Shown: in pieces, positions 8,324 to 16,588 of the stretch | Layout of the letters: each line of letters opens with the position of its first letter | How positions within the stretch are numbered: position 1 is the stretch's first letter | Assembly: GCF_026340465.1 (NCBI RefSeq) | Contig: NZ_JAPEPC010000001.1 | Coordinates: forward strand, 4,965,001-5,029,000 | Length of the DNA: 64,000 nt | Source of the DNA: Streptomyces sp. NBC_01306 | Lineage (GTDB): Bacteria > Actinomycetota > Actinomycetes > Streptomycetales > Streptomycetaceae | Direction: 5' to 3' | Notes under the pieces: generated by a model | Databases searched by the model: none | What the model was told of the DNA's origin: nothing | Seen by the model: the letters and a program-made list of their open reading frames with translations, nothing else | Translations under genes and position numbers: made by a program

Positions 8324-9757
8324 ATGCGCAAGTCGCTCAGATGGCTGCTCGCGTTCGTGGTGCTCATAGGCACCTTGAGTGCGGCGGGGGCATCAGCCGG
8401 TGCGGCCACCGCCGCGGGACCGGACACCACGGACATCAAGGCCCGGATCCTCGCGATTCCCGGCATGAGCCTCATCGATGAGAAGCCCTACCCGGGCTAC
8501 CGCTTCTTCGTTCTCCAGTACACCCAGCCCATCGACCACCGGTACCCGTCGGACGGCACCTTCAACCAGCGCTTCACGCTGCTGCACAAGGACACCAGCC
8601 GGCCGACCGTGTTCTACACCGGCGGGTACAACGTCTCCACCACGCCCAGCCGCACCGAGCCGACCCGGATCGTCGACGGCAACCAGGTGTCACTGGAGTA
8701 CCGCTACTTCACACCGTCCAGGCCGCAGCCCGCCGACTGGTCCAAGCTGGACATCTGGCAGGCCGCCAGCGACCAGCACCGGCTGTTCACGGCGCTCAAG
8801 AAGATCTACACCCGGAACTGGCTGACCACCGGTGGTTCCAAGGGCGGCATGACAGCCACCTACTACGAGCGCTACTACCCGAAGGACATGGACGGGGTCG
8901 TGGCGTACGTCGCACCCGACGACGTCGTCAACAACGAGGACTCGGCGTACGACCGGTTCCTCAGCACCGTCGGCACCAAGGAGTGCCGCGACCGGCTGGA
9001 GGGCGTCCAGCGCGAGGCGCTCATCCGGCGCGGGCCGCTGGAGAAGATGTACGCCCAGTACGCCAAGGACAACGGCTACACCTTCAGCACCGTCGGGTCA
9101 CTCGACAAGGCGTACGAGGCCGTGGTGCTCGACTACATCTGGGGCTTCTGGCAGTACAGCCTGCTCTCCGACTGCGACACCGTCCCCGCCGACGCCCCGC
9201 ACGCCACCGACCAGGAGATCTGGGACTCCGTCGACACGATCTCCGGGTTCTCCTTCTACACCGACCAGGGACTCGACGCGTACACGCCGTACTACTACCA
9301 GGCGGGTACCCAGCTCGGCTCGCCGGACATCAAGCAGCCCTGGCTCGGCAAGCTGAGCCGCTACGGCTACCAGCCGCCGCGGCACTTCGTACCCAGCTCC
9401 ATCCCGATGCGCTTCCAGCCCGGTGTGATGGCCGACGTGGACAACTGGGTGAAGCGCCACGCCGACCACATGCTGTACGTGTACGGGCAGAACGACCCCT
9501 GGGGCGCCGAGCGCTTCAGCGTCGGGAAGCACCCGCACGACAGCTACGTCTTCACCGCGCCGGGGATGAACCACGGCGCGAACGTCGACGGCCTCGCCCC
9601 CGCCGAGAGGGCGAAGGCAACCGCGCGCATCCTGGCCTGGGCCGGGGTGGCCCCGGCAGCGGTGCAGGCCGACCCGCTGCGGGCCAAGCCGCTCGCCCCG
9701 TACGACGCGACACTCGACCGCAAGAGCCTGGAACGCGAACCGTCCCTGCGTCCGTGA
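8324..9757 (+). CDS. Secreted S37-family (PS-10) tripeptidyl aminopeptidase
   Basis: A 477-residue secreted serine peptidase of family S37, the family of the Streptomyces PS-10 tripeptidyl aminopeptidase, which removes tripeptides from the N-termini of proteins and secreted zymogens. Signal peptide: basic residues 2-6, hydrophobic core to 22, Ala-rich cleavage region near 28-31. The nucleophile elbow GGSKGGM puts the likely catalytic serine at 172. The C-terminal part carries the Asp/His region (NDPWGAERF and PGMNHGANV near residues 388-423). A strong ribosome site GGGGAGGG lies before the ATG. Length matches the family. It is followed by a bidirectional terminator. Confidence 0.85.
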   Translation: MRKSLRWLLAFVVLIGTLSAAGASAGAATAAGPDTTDIKARILAIPGMSLIDEKPYPGYRFFVLQYTQPIDHRYPSDGTFNQRFTLLHKDTSRPTVFYTGGYNVSTTPSRTEPTRIVDGNQVSLEYRYFTPSRPQPADWSKLDIWQAASDQHRLFTALKKIYTRNWLTTGGSKGGMTATYYERYYPKDMDGVVAYVAPDDVVNNEDSAYDRFLSTVGTKECRDRLEGVQREALIRRGPLEKMYAQYAKDNGYTFSTVGSLDKAYEAVVLDYIWGFWQYSLLSDCDTVPADAPHATDQEIWDSVDTISGFSFYTDQGLDAYTPYYYQAGTQLGSPDIKQPWLGKLSRYGYQPPRHFVPSSIPMRFQPGVMADVDNWVKRHADHMLYVYGQNDPWGAERFSVGKHPHDSYVFTAPGMNHGANVDGLAPAERAKATARILAWAGVAPAAVQADPLRAKPLAPYDATLDRKSLEREPSLRP

Positions 9758-9808
9758 CCCCGGCCCCGGCCCCGGAGGGTAATTGGCCCTCCAGGGAAGC
9801 GGATTGAG

Positions 9809-9842
9809 CTGTGCCCGCCGCGAAGTCCCGCGGCGGGCACAG
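9809..9842. terminator. Bidirectional terminator between convergent genes
   Basis: A perfect 14-bp stem (9809-9822 with 9829-9842) and 6-nt loop AAGTCC between the peptidase gene and the oppositely transcribed glycosidase gene; it can serve both. Confidence 0.85.
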
Positions 9843-9914
9843 TCTTTGCCGGTGAGCCCAGTCGTTGCCGGTGGGCCAGTCCTTCCGATGGGCCCAGTCA
9901 TTCCGGTGGGCGGC
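9842..9914. repeat. Four tandem 18-19-nt units downstream of the glycosidase gene
   Basis: Units begin at 9842, 9861, 9879 and 9897, each starting GTC-TT-CCG-TGGGCC-like with 2-4 substitutions. The array sits between the terminator stem and the glycosidase stop codon and codes for nothing recognisable. Confidence 0.6.
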
Positions 9915-9917
9915 GGA

Positions 9918-11768
9918 TCAGTACGTCAGGCCGTGCCCCACCGGATACAGCACCTTCGTGGGATCGTCCGCGCGCTGGACCGGGACCGGCAGCACACCGC
10001 GCGGCGAGACCCGGCCCGCGATCACCCGTGCCGCCGCCCGGAGTTCGACGTCCGTCCAGCTGTAGGTGGCGAGCGCGGCCCGGACTCCGGAGAGCTGCGC
10101 GATGTCGTACGGATTGCGGATCGAGATCTGCACCACCGGGACCTTGGTGGCGACCAGCGCCGCCACCAGCTTGGACTGCGCGTCGCCCGCGGCCACGTCG
10201 TAGGTCCCGACGATCACGGCGCTCTTGCCCGCCGCCGCGGCCACCGCGTCGGCGATCAGGGAGGCGGTGGGTGCGCTGCCGGTCGGGAGCACCGTGGTGG
10301 TGAAGCCGAGACCGGTCAGCTCCTTGCCGAGCACGGTCGTCGGCGGGCCCGTCGTCCCCGAGGGCGACGCCGGGTCCGGGCCGACGATCAGCAGGCTCCG
10401 GGCGCTGCGCCGGGAGAGCGGCAGCAGCCGGTCCTGGTTCACCAGGAGGGTGGTGGTCCGCTCGGCGATCCGGTCGGCCGTCGCGAGATGGGAGGGGATG
10501 CCGACCGTCTTGTCGATCCGGACCTCGGCCACGTACGGGCTGCTGAAGAGCGCGCGCCGGTCCTTGAGCCGCAGGATCCGCAGGATCGATTCGTCCAGCC
10601 GCTCCTCGGTGAGCTCCCCGCTCTTCACCGCGTTGAGCACCGCGTGCCAGGCGGTGTCGAGGTCCGGCGGATTCAGCAGCTGGTCGACACCGGCCTTGAG
10701 CGCGAGGACCGGCACCCGGTCGTCGCCGTACTTGTCCCGTACGCCCTGCATACCCAGCGAGTCGGTGACGACGACGCCGTCGTACCCCAGCTCCTGGCGG
10801 AGGATGCCGGTGAGGATCGGCTGCGACAGGGTGGCCGGATCGTTGCTCGGGTCCAGTGCGGGGAACTGGATGTGCGCCGTCATGATCGCGTCGATCCCGG
10901 CGGCGACGGCGGCCTTGAAGGGCGGGGCGTCGATGCTCTCCCACTGTGCGCGGGTGTGGGTGATGACCGGGATCCCGGTGTGGCTGTCGACCGCCGTGTC
11001 GCCGTGGCCGGGGAAGTGCTTGGCGGTGGCGGCGACCTGCGAGCTCTGGTACCCCTGCACCTCTGCGGCGACCAGCCGGGCCACGGCGGCCGGTTCGGAG
11101 CCGAAGGAACGGACGCCGATGACCGGGTTGGCGGGGTTGACGTTGACGTCGGCGTCCGTCGAGTAGTCCTGCCGGATGCCGATCGCCCGCAGTTCCGCCC
11201 CGGAGATCCGGCCGACCGTACGGACGTCATCGCGCGAGCGCCCGGCGCCGAGCGCCATCGCGCCCGGGAAGAGAGCGGCCGGATAGCCCACCCGGCAGAC
11301 GATCCCGTGCTCCTGGTCGGTGGCGATCAGCAGCGGTACGGGGGTGTGCTGGGCGAGACCGGCGCGCTGGATGCCGTTGGAGAGGGCGGCGATCTGGTGC
11401 GGGTCGCGGGTGTTGTGCGCCCAGCTGAAGTAGATGATGCCGCCGACGTGGTACTTCGCGATCAGCTCGGCGGCGGTGCGGACGCCGATCTCTTTCAGGT
11501 TGGCGTCGATGTCGGCCTGGTCGGGCGCGGTGGCGGAGTGTCCGTACACCCGCATCACGAAGAGCTGGCCGACCTTCTCCTCGATGCTCATGCGGCCGAT
11601 GAGCTGCTTGAGCTGCCGGTCGTGACCGCTGGGGCCAGGACCGGGGCGGTGGGGATCGGGGCGGCGGGGATCGGCGTGTGCTGTGGCGCCGGTGGCGCCC
11701 GTGGCTGCTGCGGCGACCGCGACGGCGGTGGCGGTGAGCAGAGAGCGTCTGGAGGTGCGGTACTGCAC
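9918..11768 (-). CDS. Tat-exported glycoside hydrolase family 3 (beta-N-acetylhexosaminidase / NagZ-like)
   Basis: A 616-residue exported glycosidase that should remove beta-linked N-acetylhexosamine or glucose from cell-wall or chitin fragments. The GTG at 11768 has GGAAGGGG 5 nt upstream; an in-frame GTG at 11825 has no such site. The twin-arginine signal is at residues 4-30 (TSRRSLLTA). The (beta/alpha)8 domain holds KHFPGHG at 250-256 and the mobile loop His263, both typical of the NagZ branch, and the nucleophile Asp336 in VVTDSLGM. A second alpha/beta sandwich domain occupies about 400-600, longer than minimal NagZ. The NagZ-type histidine loop favours N-acetylglucosaminidase over glucosidase, but this is inference. 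Confidence 0.88.
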   Translation of the reverse strand: MQYRTSRRSLLTATAVAVAAAATGATGATAHADPRRPDPHRPGPGPSGHDRQLKQLIGRMSIEEKVGQLFVMRVYGHSATAPDQADIDANLKEIGVRTAAELIAKYHVGGIIYFSWAHNTRDPHQIAALSNGIQRAGLAQHTPVPLLIATDQEHGIVCRVGYPAALFPGAMALGAGRSRDDVRTVGRISGAELRAIGIRQDYSTDADVNVNPANPVIGVRSFGSEPAAVARLVAAEVQGYQSSQVAATAKHFPGHGDTAVDSHTGIPVITHTRAQWESIDAPPFKAAVAAGIDAIMTAHIQFPALDPSNDPATLSQPILTGILRQELGYDGVVVTDSLGMQGVRDKYGDDRVPVLALKAGVDQLLNPPDLDTAWHAVLNAVKSGELTEERLDESILRILRLKDRRALFSSPYVAEVRIDKTVGIPSHLATADRIAERTTTLLVNQDRLLPLSRRSARSLLIVGPDPASPSGTTGPPTTVLGKELTGLGFTTTVLPTGSAPTASLIADAVAAAAGKSAVIVGTYDVAAGDAQSKLVAALVATKVPVVQISIRNPYDIAQLSGVRAALATYSWTDVELRAAARVIAGRVSPRGVLPVPVQRADDPTKVLYPVGHGLTY

Positions 11769-11916
11769 TGGTGCCCCTTCCGGCCATGCTGCGCAAGGAA
11801 ACTGAAGGAAACTTCCAAGCAGCACCGATATCCGGAAAGTAACTGTCAGGTCAAGGGTGCGGGCCGGATCGGGGCGGCATTGGCCCGTTTGGCAGCAAGC
11901 CGGCCCGGCCCGGACG

Positions 11917-11950
11917 CGGACCGTCCGCCCGGCGGGTGGCGGACGGTCCG
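11917..11950 (-). terminator. Terminator after the sugar isomerase-like gene
   Basis: A perfect 13-bp stem (11917-11929 with 11938-11950) with an 8-nt loop, about 100 nt beyond the stop codon of the minus-strand gene ending at 12053. Confidence 0.75.
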
Positions 11951-11980
11951 GGCCCTGGCCGGTTCGTGGTGCTGGTGGCC

Positions 11981-12016
11981 GTCGTGACCGTCGTGACCGT
12001 CGTGACCGCCGTGCCC
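11981..12016. repeat. 9-nt tandem repeat GTCGTGACC, three perfect copies plus one variant
   Basis: Copies at 11981, 11990 and 11999 are identical; the fourth (12008-12016) differs at two positions. It lies in untranslated sequence between a stop codon and its terminator. Confidence 0.75.
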
Positions 12017-12052
12017 GTCGGCCAGGTCACCTGGTGCCACGGCAGGGGACAG

Positions 12053-12847
12053 TCAGGCCGCGGTCCCGCCCGCCAGCCGTTCCAGATACTCCCGACCCGC
12101 CGTCAGCAGGCCCGGCAGCTCGGCCGCCTGCGGATACCAGCGCTTCTCGTACTCCCAGCAGAGCCACCCCTGGCCCGGGGCGAGCAACTCCACGCACTCG
12201 GCGAGCGGCAGCACCCCGGCGCCGAGCGGCAGCGGGGTGGTGTCCTCGGCCGACGCGATGTCCTTGACCTGTGCGTAGCCGAGATGCGGCGCGAGGACGG
12301 CATGGCTGGCCGCCGGGGACTCGCCGCCCAGCCAGGTGTGCATCACGTCCCAGAGGGCACCGACGTTCCGGTGGCCGACCGGGCCGAGCACCCGGGCGGC
12401 GTCGGCACCCGTGCGGTGCGAGTCATGGGTTTCGAGGAGGATCCGTACGCCCTTGTCCGCCGCGACTTCGGCGGCCGCTCCCAGTCTGCGGGCGGCGGCC
12501 GCGTCGGCCTCGGCCGGCTCCTGGCCGCCACCACCGGGGAAGACGCGGACGAACGGGGCGCCGAGGTCGGCGGCGAGGAAGACCAGCTCGGCGAGGTCGC
12601 CCTCGATCTCCTTGTCGTCGCCGGGCGCGGCCACCCGTACGTATCCGGCCACCCCGAGGATCTCGACGCCGCCGCCGGCGAACTCCTCGACCGCCGCGGC
12701 CCGTTCCCGCAGTCCGGTGCCGGGGTGCAGCGCCTCCTCGGCGTGGGCGCGCAGTTCGACCCCCTGGTAGCCGCTGTCCGCTGCGAGCCGCACCACGTCC
12801 GGGACGGTCATTCCTGGCACTCCGAGGGTGGAGAACGCGAATTTCAA
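12053..12847 (-). CDS. Sugar phosphate isomerase/epimerase-family TIM barrel
   Basis: A 264-residue protein of the AP endonuclease-2 / xylose isomerase-like superfamily, cytosolic, usually isomerising or epimerising a sugar, keto-inositol or sugar phosphate at a divalent metal. It opens with MKFAFSTLGVPG, a typical first strand, followed by GVELRAHA and later the metal-site segments LLETHDSH and GALWDVMHTWLGGE (Asp and His ligands). It is separated from the LacI gene upstream by 165 nt and has its own dyad-rich promoter region. The second isomerase-like protein in this cluster (16585-17418) is only distantly similar. The substrate is unknown. Confidence 0.78.
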   Translation of the reverse strand: MKFAFSTLGVPGMTVPDVVRLAADSGYQGVELRAHAEEALHPGTGLRERAAAVEEFAGGGVEILGVAGYVRVAAPGDDKEIEGDLAELVFLAADLGAPFVRVFPGGGGQEPAEADAAAARRLGAAAEVAADKGVRILLETHDSHRTGADAARVLGPVGHRNVGALWDVMHTWLGGESPAASHAVLAPHLGYAQVKDIASAEDTTPLPLGAGVLPLAECVELLAPGQGWLCWEYEKRWYPQAAELPGLLTAGREYLERLAGGTAA

Positions 12848-12875
12848 CGCACTGTTCCTTCCTGAAGGCTGAGAG

Positions 12876-12919
12876 GTGCTGGTGCTGATGCCAGCACATC
12901 ATTGGTACACGTGACGTGT
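12876..12919. promoter_or_regulatory. Two dyads upstream of the isomerase gene, candidate operators
   Basis: GTGCTGG (12876-12882) faces CCAGCAC (12891-12897), and a perfect odd-centred palindrome ACACGTGACGTGT covers 12907-12919, about 60 nt before the start codon. Both sit where a promoter should be. The regulator is unknown; the adjacent LacI protein is one candidate, although LacI sites normally have a CG-centred core. Confidence 0.45.
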
Positions 12920-12977
12920 TCCCGGTAGCCCGCCTCGCGGGCGGGTCCGCTCACCGCCCCGGCCGGCGCACGGCCGG

Positions 12978-13022
12978 ACCCGTCACCGCACGCCCCGTCA
13001 CCGCACGCCCCGTCACCGTCCG
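12978..13022. repeat. Three tandem 15-nt units overlapping the end of the LacI gene
   Basis: Units at 12978, 12993 and 13008 follow CCCCGTCACCGCACG with 1-2 changes. The third overlaps the LacI stop codon, so the array may have arisen from the gene's 3' end. Confidence 0.7.
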
Positions 13023-14074
13023 GGCGGAGCCGTCGACGCCCGGGTGACCAGTTCGCCGCGTACCACCGCGACCCCACCCTTCGGCACCGCCTCGCGGCCC
13101 ATCGCCAGCCGTCCGGCCCGCGCCCCCGCCTCGTACAGCGGCAGCCGCACCGTCGTCAGCGCCGGTACGGCGTCCACCGAGAACGGCAGATCGTCGAAAC
13201 CGGCCACCGAGACGTCCTGAGGAATCCGCAGCCCCTTCTCCCGCAGCGCCGCGCACGCCCCCAGCGCCACTGTGTCGTTCGCCGCCACGATCGCGGTCAA
13301 CCCCGGCTCTCTGCCCAGCAGTTCGAGGGTGGCGTGGTAGCCGGAGCGGCGGTCGTAGGGGCCGTGGACCGTGAGCGCCGCCCGGCCGTCGGGCAGGCCG
13401 GCCGCCGCCATGGCCAGCCGGTGGCCCGCCAGGCGGTCGCGGGTCGTCGTCCGTTCTGCGGGGCCGGCCACGTAACCGATCCGCCGGTGCCCCAGGGTCA
13501 GCAGATGCTCGGTGAGCCGCTGTCCGCCGCCCCGGTTGTCGAAGGGCAGCGCGGTCACCGTGGACTCGCTGCCGGGGATCGACGGGCGCCCGCAGAGCAC
13601 CACACGCGTCCCCGCGCCGGTGAGTTTCGCGAGCTTCGCGGAGACCGCCGCGGTGTGCTCCGGGTCCTCGATGGCGCCGCCGGTCAGCACGACCGCGGCG
13701 GCGCGCTGGCGCTGGAGGAGCGTGAGGTAGGTGAGTTCGCGCTCCGGGGAGCCGCCGGTGTTGCAGACGACCGCCAGCTTCTCGCCGCCCGCGCGCCCGC
13801 TGCCCTCCTGGCCGCTGATCTCCGACTGGGCGGCGCCCGCCATGATGCCGAAGAACGGGTCGGCGATGTCGTTGACCAGGATGCCGACCAGGTCGGACGT
13901 GGCGGCGGCGAGTGAGCTCGCCGGGCCGTTCAGTACGTAGTCCAGCTCGTTCACGGCCGCCAGCACGCGCTCCCGGGTGGCCGCCGCCACCGGGTAGTTG
14001 CCGTTGAGCACCCGGGACACCGTCGCCGGGGACACCCGTGCGCGGGCCGCGACATCCGAGAGGGTCGCCGTCAT
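13013..14074 (-). CDS. LacI-family transcriptional regulator
   Basis: A 353-residue repressor. The N-terminal helix-turn-helix reads LSDVAARARVSPATVSRVLNG (residues 5-25) with the hinge near 46-60, followed by the two-lobed periplasmic-binding-protein-like sensor domain (VGILVNDIADPFFG, then NDTVALGACAALREKG and FDDLPFSVDAVPALTTVR). Effector likely a sugar. It is transcribed away from the dehydrogenase gene at 14247, the usual arrangement for a local repressor, and the intergenic space carries a GAAAGCGCTTGC element. Start ATG at 14074 follows GGAGGC. Confidence 0.9.
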   Translation of the reverse strand: MTATLSDVAARARVSPATVSRVLNGNYPVAAATRERVLAAVNELDYVLNGPASSLAAATSDLVGILVNDIADPFFGIMAGAAQSEISGQEGSGRAGGEKLAVVCNTGGSPERELTYLTLLQRQRAAAVVLTGGAIEDPEHTAAVSAKLAKLTGAGTRVVLCGRPSIPGSESTVTALPFDNRGGGQRLTEHLLTLGHRRIGYVAGPAERTTTRDRLAGHRLAMAAAGLPDGRAALTVHGPYDRRSGYHATLELLGREPGLTAIVAANDTVALGACAALREKGLRIPQDVSVAGFDDLPFSVDAVPALTTVRLPLYEAGARAGRLAMGREAVPKGGVAVVRGELVTRASTAPPGR

Positions 14075-14135
14075 CTCTGCCTCCGTGTCACTCGCCCGCG
14101 TCTCCTGTCATGTGGTCGCGGCCCGTGCGCCTGTC

Positions 14136-14174
14136 CGCGCCTCTTGCCCGCGCCTCTTGCCCGTGCCTCTTGTC
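14136..14174. repeat. 13-nt tandem repeat in the LacI/dehydrogenase intergenic region
   Basis: CGCGCCTCTTGCC occurs perfectly at 14136-14148 and 14149-14161 and with two changes at 14162-14174. It lies in the divergent promoter region, so copy number could affect spacing of control elements. Confidence 0.75.
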
Positions 14175-14210
14175 GGGGCCGGTGTGCGCAGGTTAGCTTC
14201 TTACCGCGTA

Positions 14211-14222
14211 GAAAGCGCTTGC
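14211..14222. promoter_or_regulatory. Candidate LacI-type operator
   Basis: GAAAGCGCTTGC contains the palindrome AAGCGCTT (14213-14220), matching the CG-centred core of LacI-family operators, 25 nt before the GTG of the dehydrogenase gene and between it and the divergent LacI gene. Confidence 0.55.
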
Positions 14223-14246
14223 TATGACCGTGTGGAGGGACCTTTC

Positions 14247-15398
14247 GTGACACGTAAGACAGTGCGGATCGCCATGAACGGCGTGACCGGCCGGATGGGC
14301 TACCGCCAGCACCTGGTGCGCTCCCTCCTCGCGATCCGCGAGGAAGGCGGCCTGGACCTCGGCGACGGCACGGTGCTCTGGCCCGAGATCGTCCTGATCG
14401 GCCGGCGTGAGCACGCCCTCCGGGCGATGGCCGAGAAGCACGGGCTCGACCACTGGTCCACCGACCTCGACGCCGTCCTGGCCGACCCGGCCGTCGACAT
14501 CTACTTCGACGCCCAGGTCACCTCCGCCCGTGAAGAGGCACTGCGGAAGGCCATCGCCGCCGGGAAGCACATCTACACGGAGAAGCCGACCGCCACCGGC
14601 CTCGACGGCGCGCTGGAGCTGGCGCGGCTGGCCGGGGCCGCCGGGATCAAGCACGGCGTGGTCCAGGACAAGCTGTTCCTGCCGGGCCTGCTGAAGCTCA
14701 AGCGGCTCATCGACGGCGGCTTCTTCGGCAAGATCCTCTCCGTCCGGGGCGAGTTCGGCTACTGGGTCTTCGAGGGCGACTGGCAGGAGGCGCAGCGCCC
14801 CTCGTGGAACTACCGGGCGGAGGACGGCGGCGGCATCGTCGTGGACATGTTCCCGCACTGGGAGTACGTCCTGCACGAGCTGTTCGGCCGTGTCACCTCC
14901 GTACAGGCGCTCGCCACCACGCACATCCCGCAGCGCTGGGACGAGCGGTCCGAGCCGTACGAGGCGACCGCCGACGACTCCGCGTACGGAATCTTCCAGC
15001 TGGAGAGCGGTGCGGTCGCCCAGATCAACTCCTCCTGGGCGGTGCGGGTCAACCGCGACGAGCTGGTCGAGTTCCAGGTCGACGGCACGGAGGGCTCGGC
15101 CGTGGCGGGACTGCGCAACTGCCGTGTACAGCACCGCAGTTCCACTCCGAAGCCGGTCTGGAACCCGGATCTGCCCGCCACTCACGCATTCCGCGACCAG
15201 TGGCAGGAGGTCCCGGACAACGGCGACTTCGGCAACGGCTTCAAGGTCCAGTGGGAACTCTTCCTGCGCCACATCGCGCTCGACGAGCCCTACCACTGGG
15301 ACCTGCTGGCCGGTGCGCGCGGTGTGCAGCTCGCCGAGCTGGGGCTGAAGTCCTCCGCCGAGGGCCGCCGTCTCGACGTTCCGGAGATCACGCTGTGA
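14247..15398 (+). CDS. Gfo/Idh/MocA-family NAD(P)-dependent oxidoreductase
   Basis: A 383-residue dehydrogenase of the glucose-fructose oxidoreductase / inositol dehydrogenase family. The GTG at 14247 follows GGAGG by 8 nt; the frame is open upstream but lacks signals. The N-terminal Rossmann region reads IAMNGVTGRMGYRQHL (residues 7-22), longer and less canonical than GxGxxG. The family EKP motif appears as YTEKPTA near residue 113, and the catalytic region has WNYRAEDGGGIVVDMFPHW (about 190-208) with the conserved Gly-Gly-Asp/His pattern. It leads a coupled operon with the next two genes and is probably repressed by the divergent LacI protein. The substrate (sugar or cyclitol) is not deducible. 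Confidence 0.85.
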   Translation: MTRKTVRIAMNGVTGRMGYRQHLVRSLLAIREEGGLDLGDGTVLWPEIVLIGRREHALRAMAEKHGLDHWSTDLDAVLADPAVDIYFDAQVTSAREEALRKAIAAGKHIYTEKPTATGLDGALELARLAGAAGIKHGVVQDKLFLPGLLKLKRLIDGGFFGKILSVRGEFGYWVFEGDWQEAQRPSWNYRAEDGGGIVVDMFPHWEYVLHELFGRVTSVQALATTHIPQRWDERSEPYEATADDSAYGIFQLESGAVAQINSSWAVRVNRDELVEFQVDGTEGSAVAGLRNCRVQHRSSTPKPVWNPDLPATHAFRDQWQEVPDNGDFGNGFKVQWELFLRHIALDEPYHWDLLAGARGVQLAELGLKSSAEGRRLDVPEITL

Positions 15399-16588
15399 CC
15401 ATCCTGCTTCCGGGCACGGGCACGGGCACGGGCACGGGCACGGGCGGGGACGCCGGCGGTACGTACGCCTACACGCCCCGCACCGAACCCGCCGCGTTCA
15501 CCGTGGGCGGCGCGCCGCTCGCCTCCCGTACCGTCTTCTCCGCCGCCCACGTCGTCGCCGACCCGTGCGCCGATGTCTCGCCCGACGGTCCGCCCGCCGT
15601 CGACTGGGACGCCACCCTCGCCTTCCGCCGCCACCTCTGGTCCCACGGACTCGGCGTCGCGGAGGCCATGGACACCGCGCAGCGCGGCATGGGCCTGGAC
15701 TGGCCGGTCGCGGCGGAGCTGATCCGCCGGTCGGCGGCCGAGGCCAGGTCGGCGGGCGGTGCCGTCGCCTGCGGCGTCGGCACCGACCAGCTCCCGCCCG
15801 GCGAAGTGACGCTGAACCAGGTCGCCGAGGCGTACGAGGAACAGCTCACCGTCGTCGAGGAGACCGGTGCGCAGGCGATCCTGATGGCCTCGCGCGGGCT
15901 CGCTGCCGCCGCGAAGAGCCCCGACGATTACCTGGAGATCTACGGGCAGTTGCTGCGCCAGTGTGCCGAACCGGTCATCCTGCACTGGCTCGGCCCGATG
16001 TTCGACCCGGCGCTCGACGGCTACTGGGGTTCACCGGACCTGGATGCGGCGACCGACACGTTGCTGGAGGCCATCGCGGCCCACCCGGACAAGGTGGACG
16101 GCATCAAGGTGTCGCTGCTCGACGCCCGACGCGAGGTGGAGCTGCGCCGCAGGCTCCCCGACGGGGTCCGCTGCTACACCGGGGACGACTTCAACTACCC
16201 CGAGCTGATCGCGGGTGACGAGCGCGGCTTCAGCCATGCCCTGCTCGGCATCTTCGACCCGCTCGGCCCGCTGGCCGCCGAGGCGGTCCGCGTCCTGGAC
16301 ACCGGGGACAGTGAGGGCTTCCGCGACATCCTGGACCCCACCGTCGAGCTGTCGCGTCACCTCTTCCAGACCCCGACCCGCTTCTACAAGACGGGCGTGG
16401 TCTTCCTCGCCTGGCTGGCCGGACACCAGTCGCACTTCACGATGGTGGGCGGCCTCCAGTCGGCGCGCTCACTGCCGCACCTGGCGCGGGCGTACGAACT
16501 GGCCGACCGCCTCGGCCTCTTCCCCGACCCGGCGCTCGCGGAGAGCCGGATGAAGTCCCTGCTCAGTGTGTACGGAGTCGCCCAGTGA
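15395..16588 (+). CDS. DUF993 family protein (dihydrodipicolinate-synthase-like TIM barrel)
   Basis: A 397-residue protein of the DUF993 family, which I recall as a TIM-barrel family related to DapA-type aldolases; no reaction is established that I can cite. The GTG at 15395 overlaps the previous stop by 4 nt (GTGA), indicating translational coupling. Residues 7-16 are a (Gly-Thr)5 tract made by a hexanucleotide repeat. The barrel part includes GVGTDQLPPGEVTLNQVAEAYEEQ near 125, ILHWLGPMFDP near 195 and DGIKVSLLD near 235, where the Lys could be the Schiff-base lysine of a class I aldolase; that is inference. Context suggests a lyase or aldolase step between the dehydrogenase and isomerase. 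Confidence 0.8.
   Translation: MTILLPGTGTGTGTGTGGDAGGTYAYTPRTEPAAFTVGGAPLASRTVFSAAHVVADPCADVSPDGPPAVDWDATLAFRRHLWSHGLGVAEAMDTAQRGMGLDWPVAAELIRRSAAEARSAGGAVACGVGTDQLPPGEVTLNQVAEAYEEQLTVVEETGAQAILMASRGLAAAAKSPDDYLEIYGQLLRQCAEPVILHWLGPMFDPALDGYWGSPDLDAATDTLLEAIAAHPDKVDGIKVSLLDARREVELRRRLPDGVRCYTGDDFNYPELIAGDERGFSHALLGIFDPLGPLAAEAVRVLDTGDSEGFRDILDPTVELSRHLFQTPTRFYKTGVVFLAWLAGHQSHFTMVGGLQSARSLPHLARAYELADRLGLFPDPALAESRMKSLLSVYGVAQ
15412..15441 (+). repeat. Hexanucleotide microsatellite GGGCAC x5 in the DUF993 gene
   Basis: Five perfect tandem copies right after the start of the DUF993 gene, encoding alternating Gly-Thr. Unit gain or loss stays in frame. Confidence 0.9.

Larger units (their letters stand above)
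11769..12052. other. Intergenic region with terminator and short tandem repeat
   Basis: Holds the presumed glycosidase promoter on the right of its start, the terminator of the gene to the right, and a GTCGTGACC tandem repeat. No coding content seen. Confidence 0.6.
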
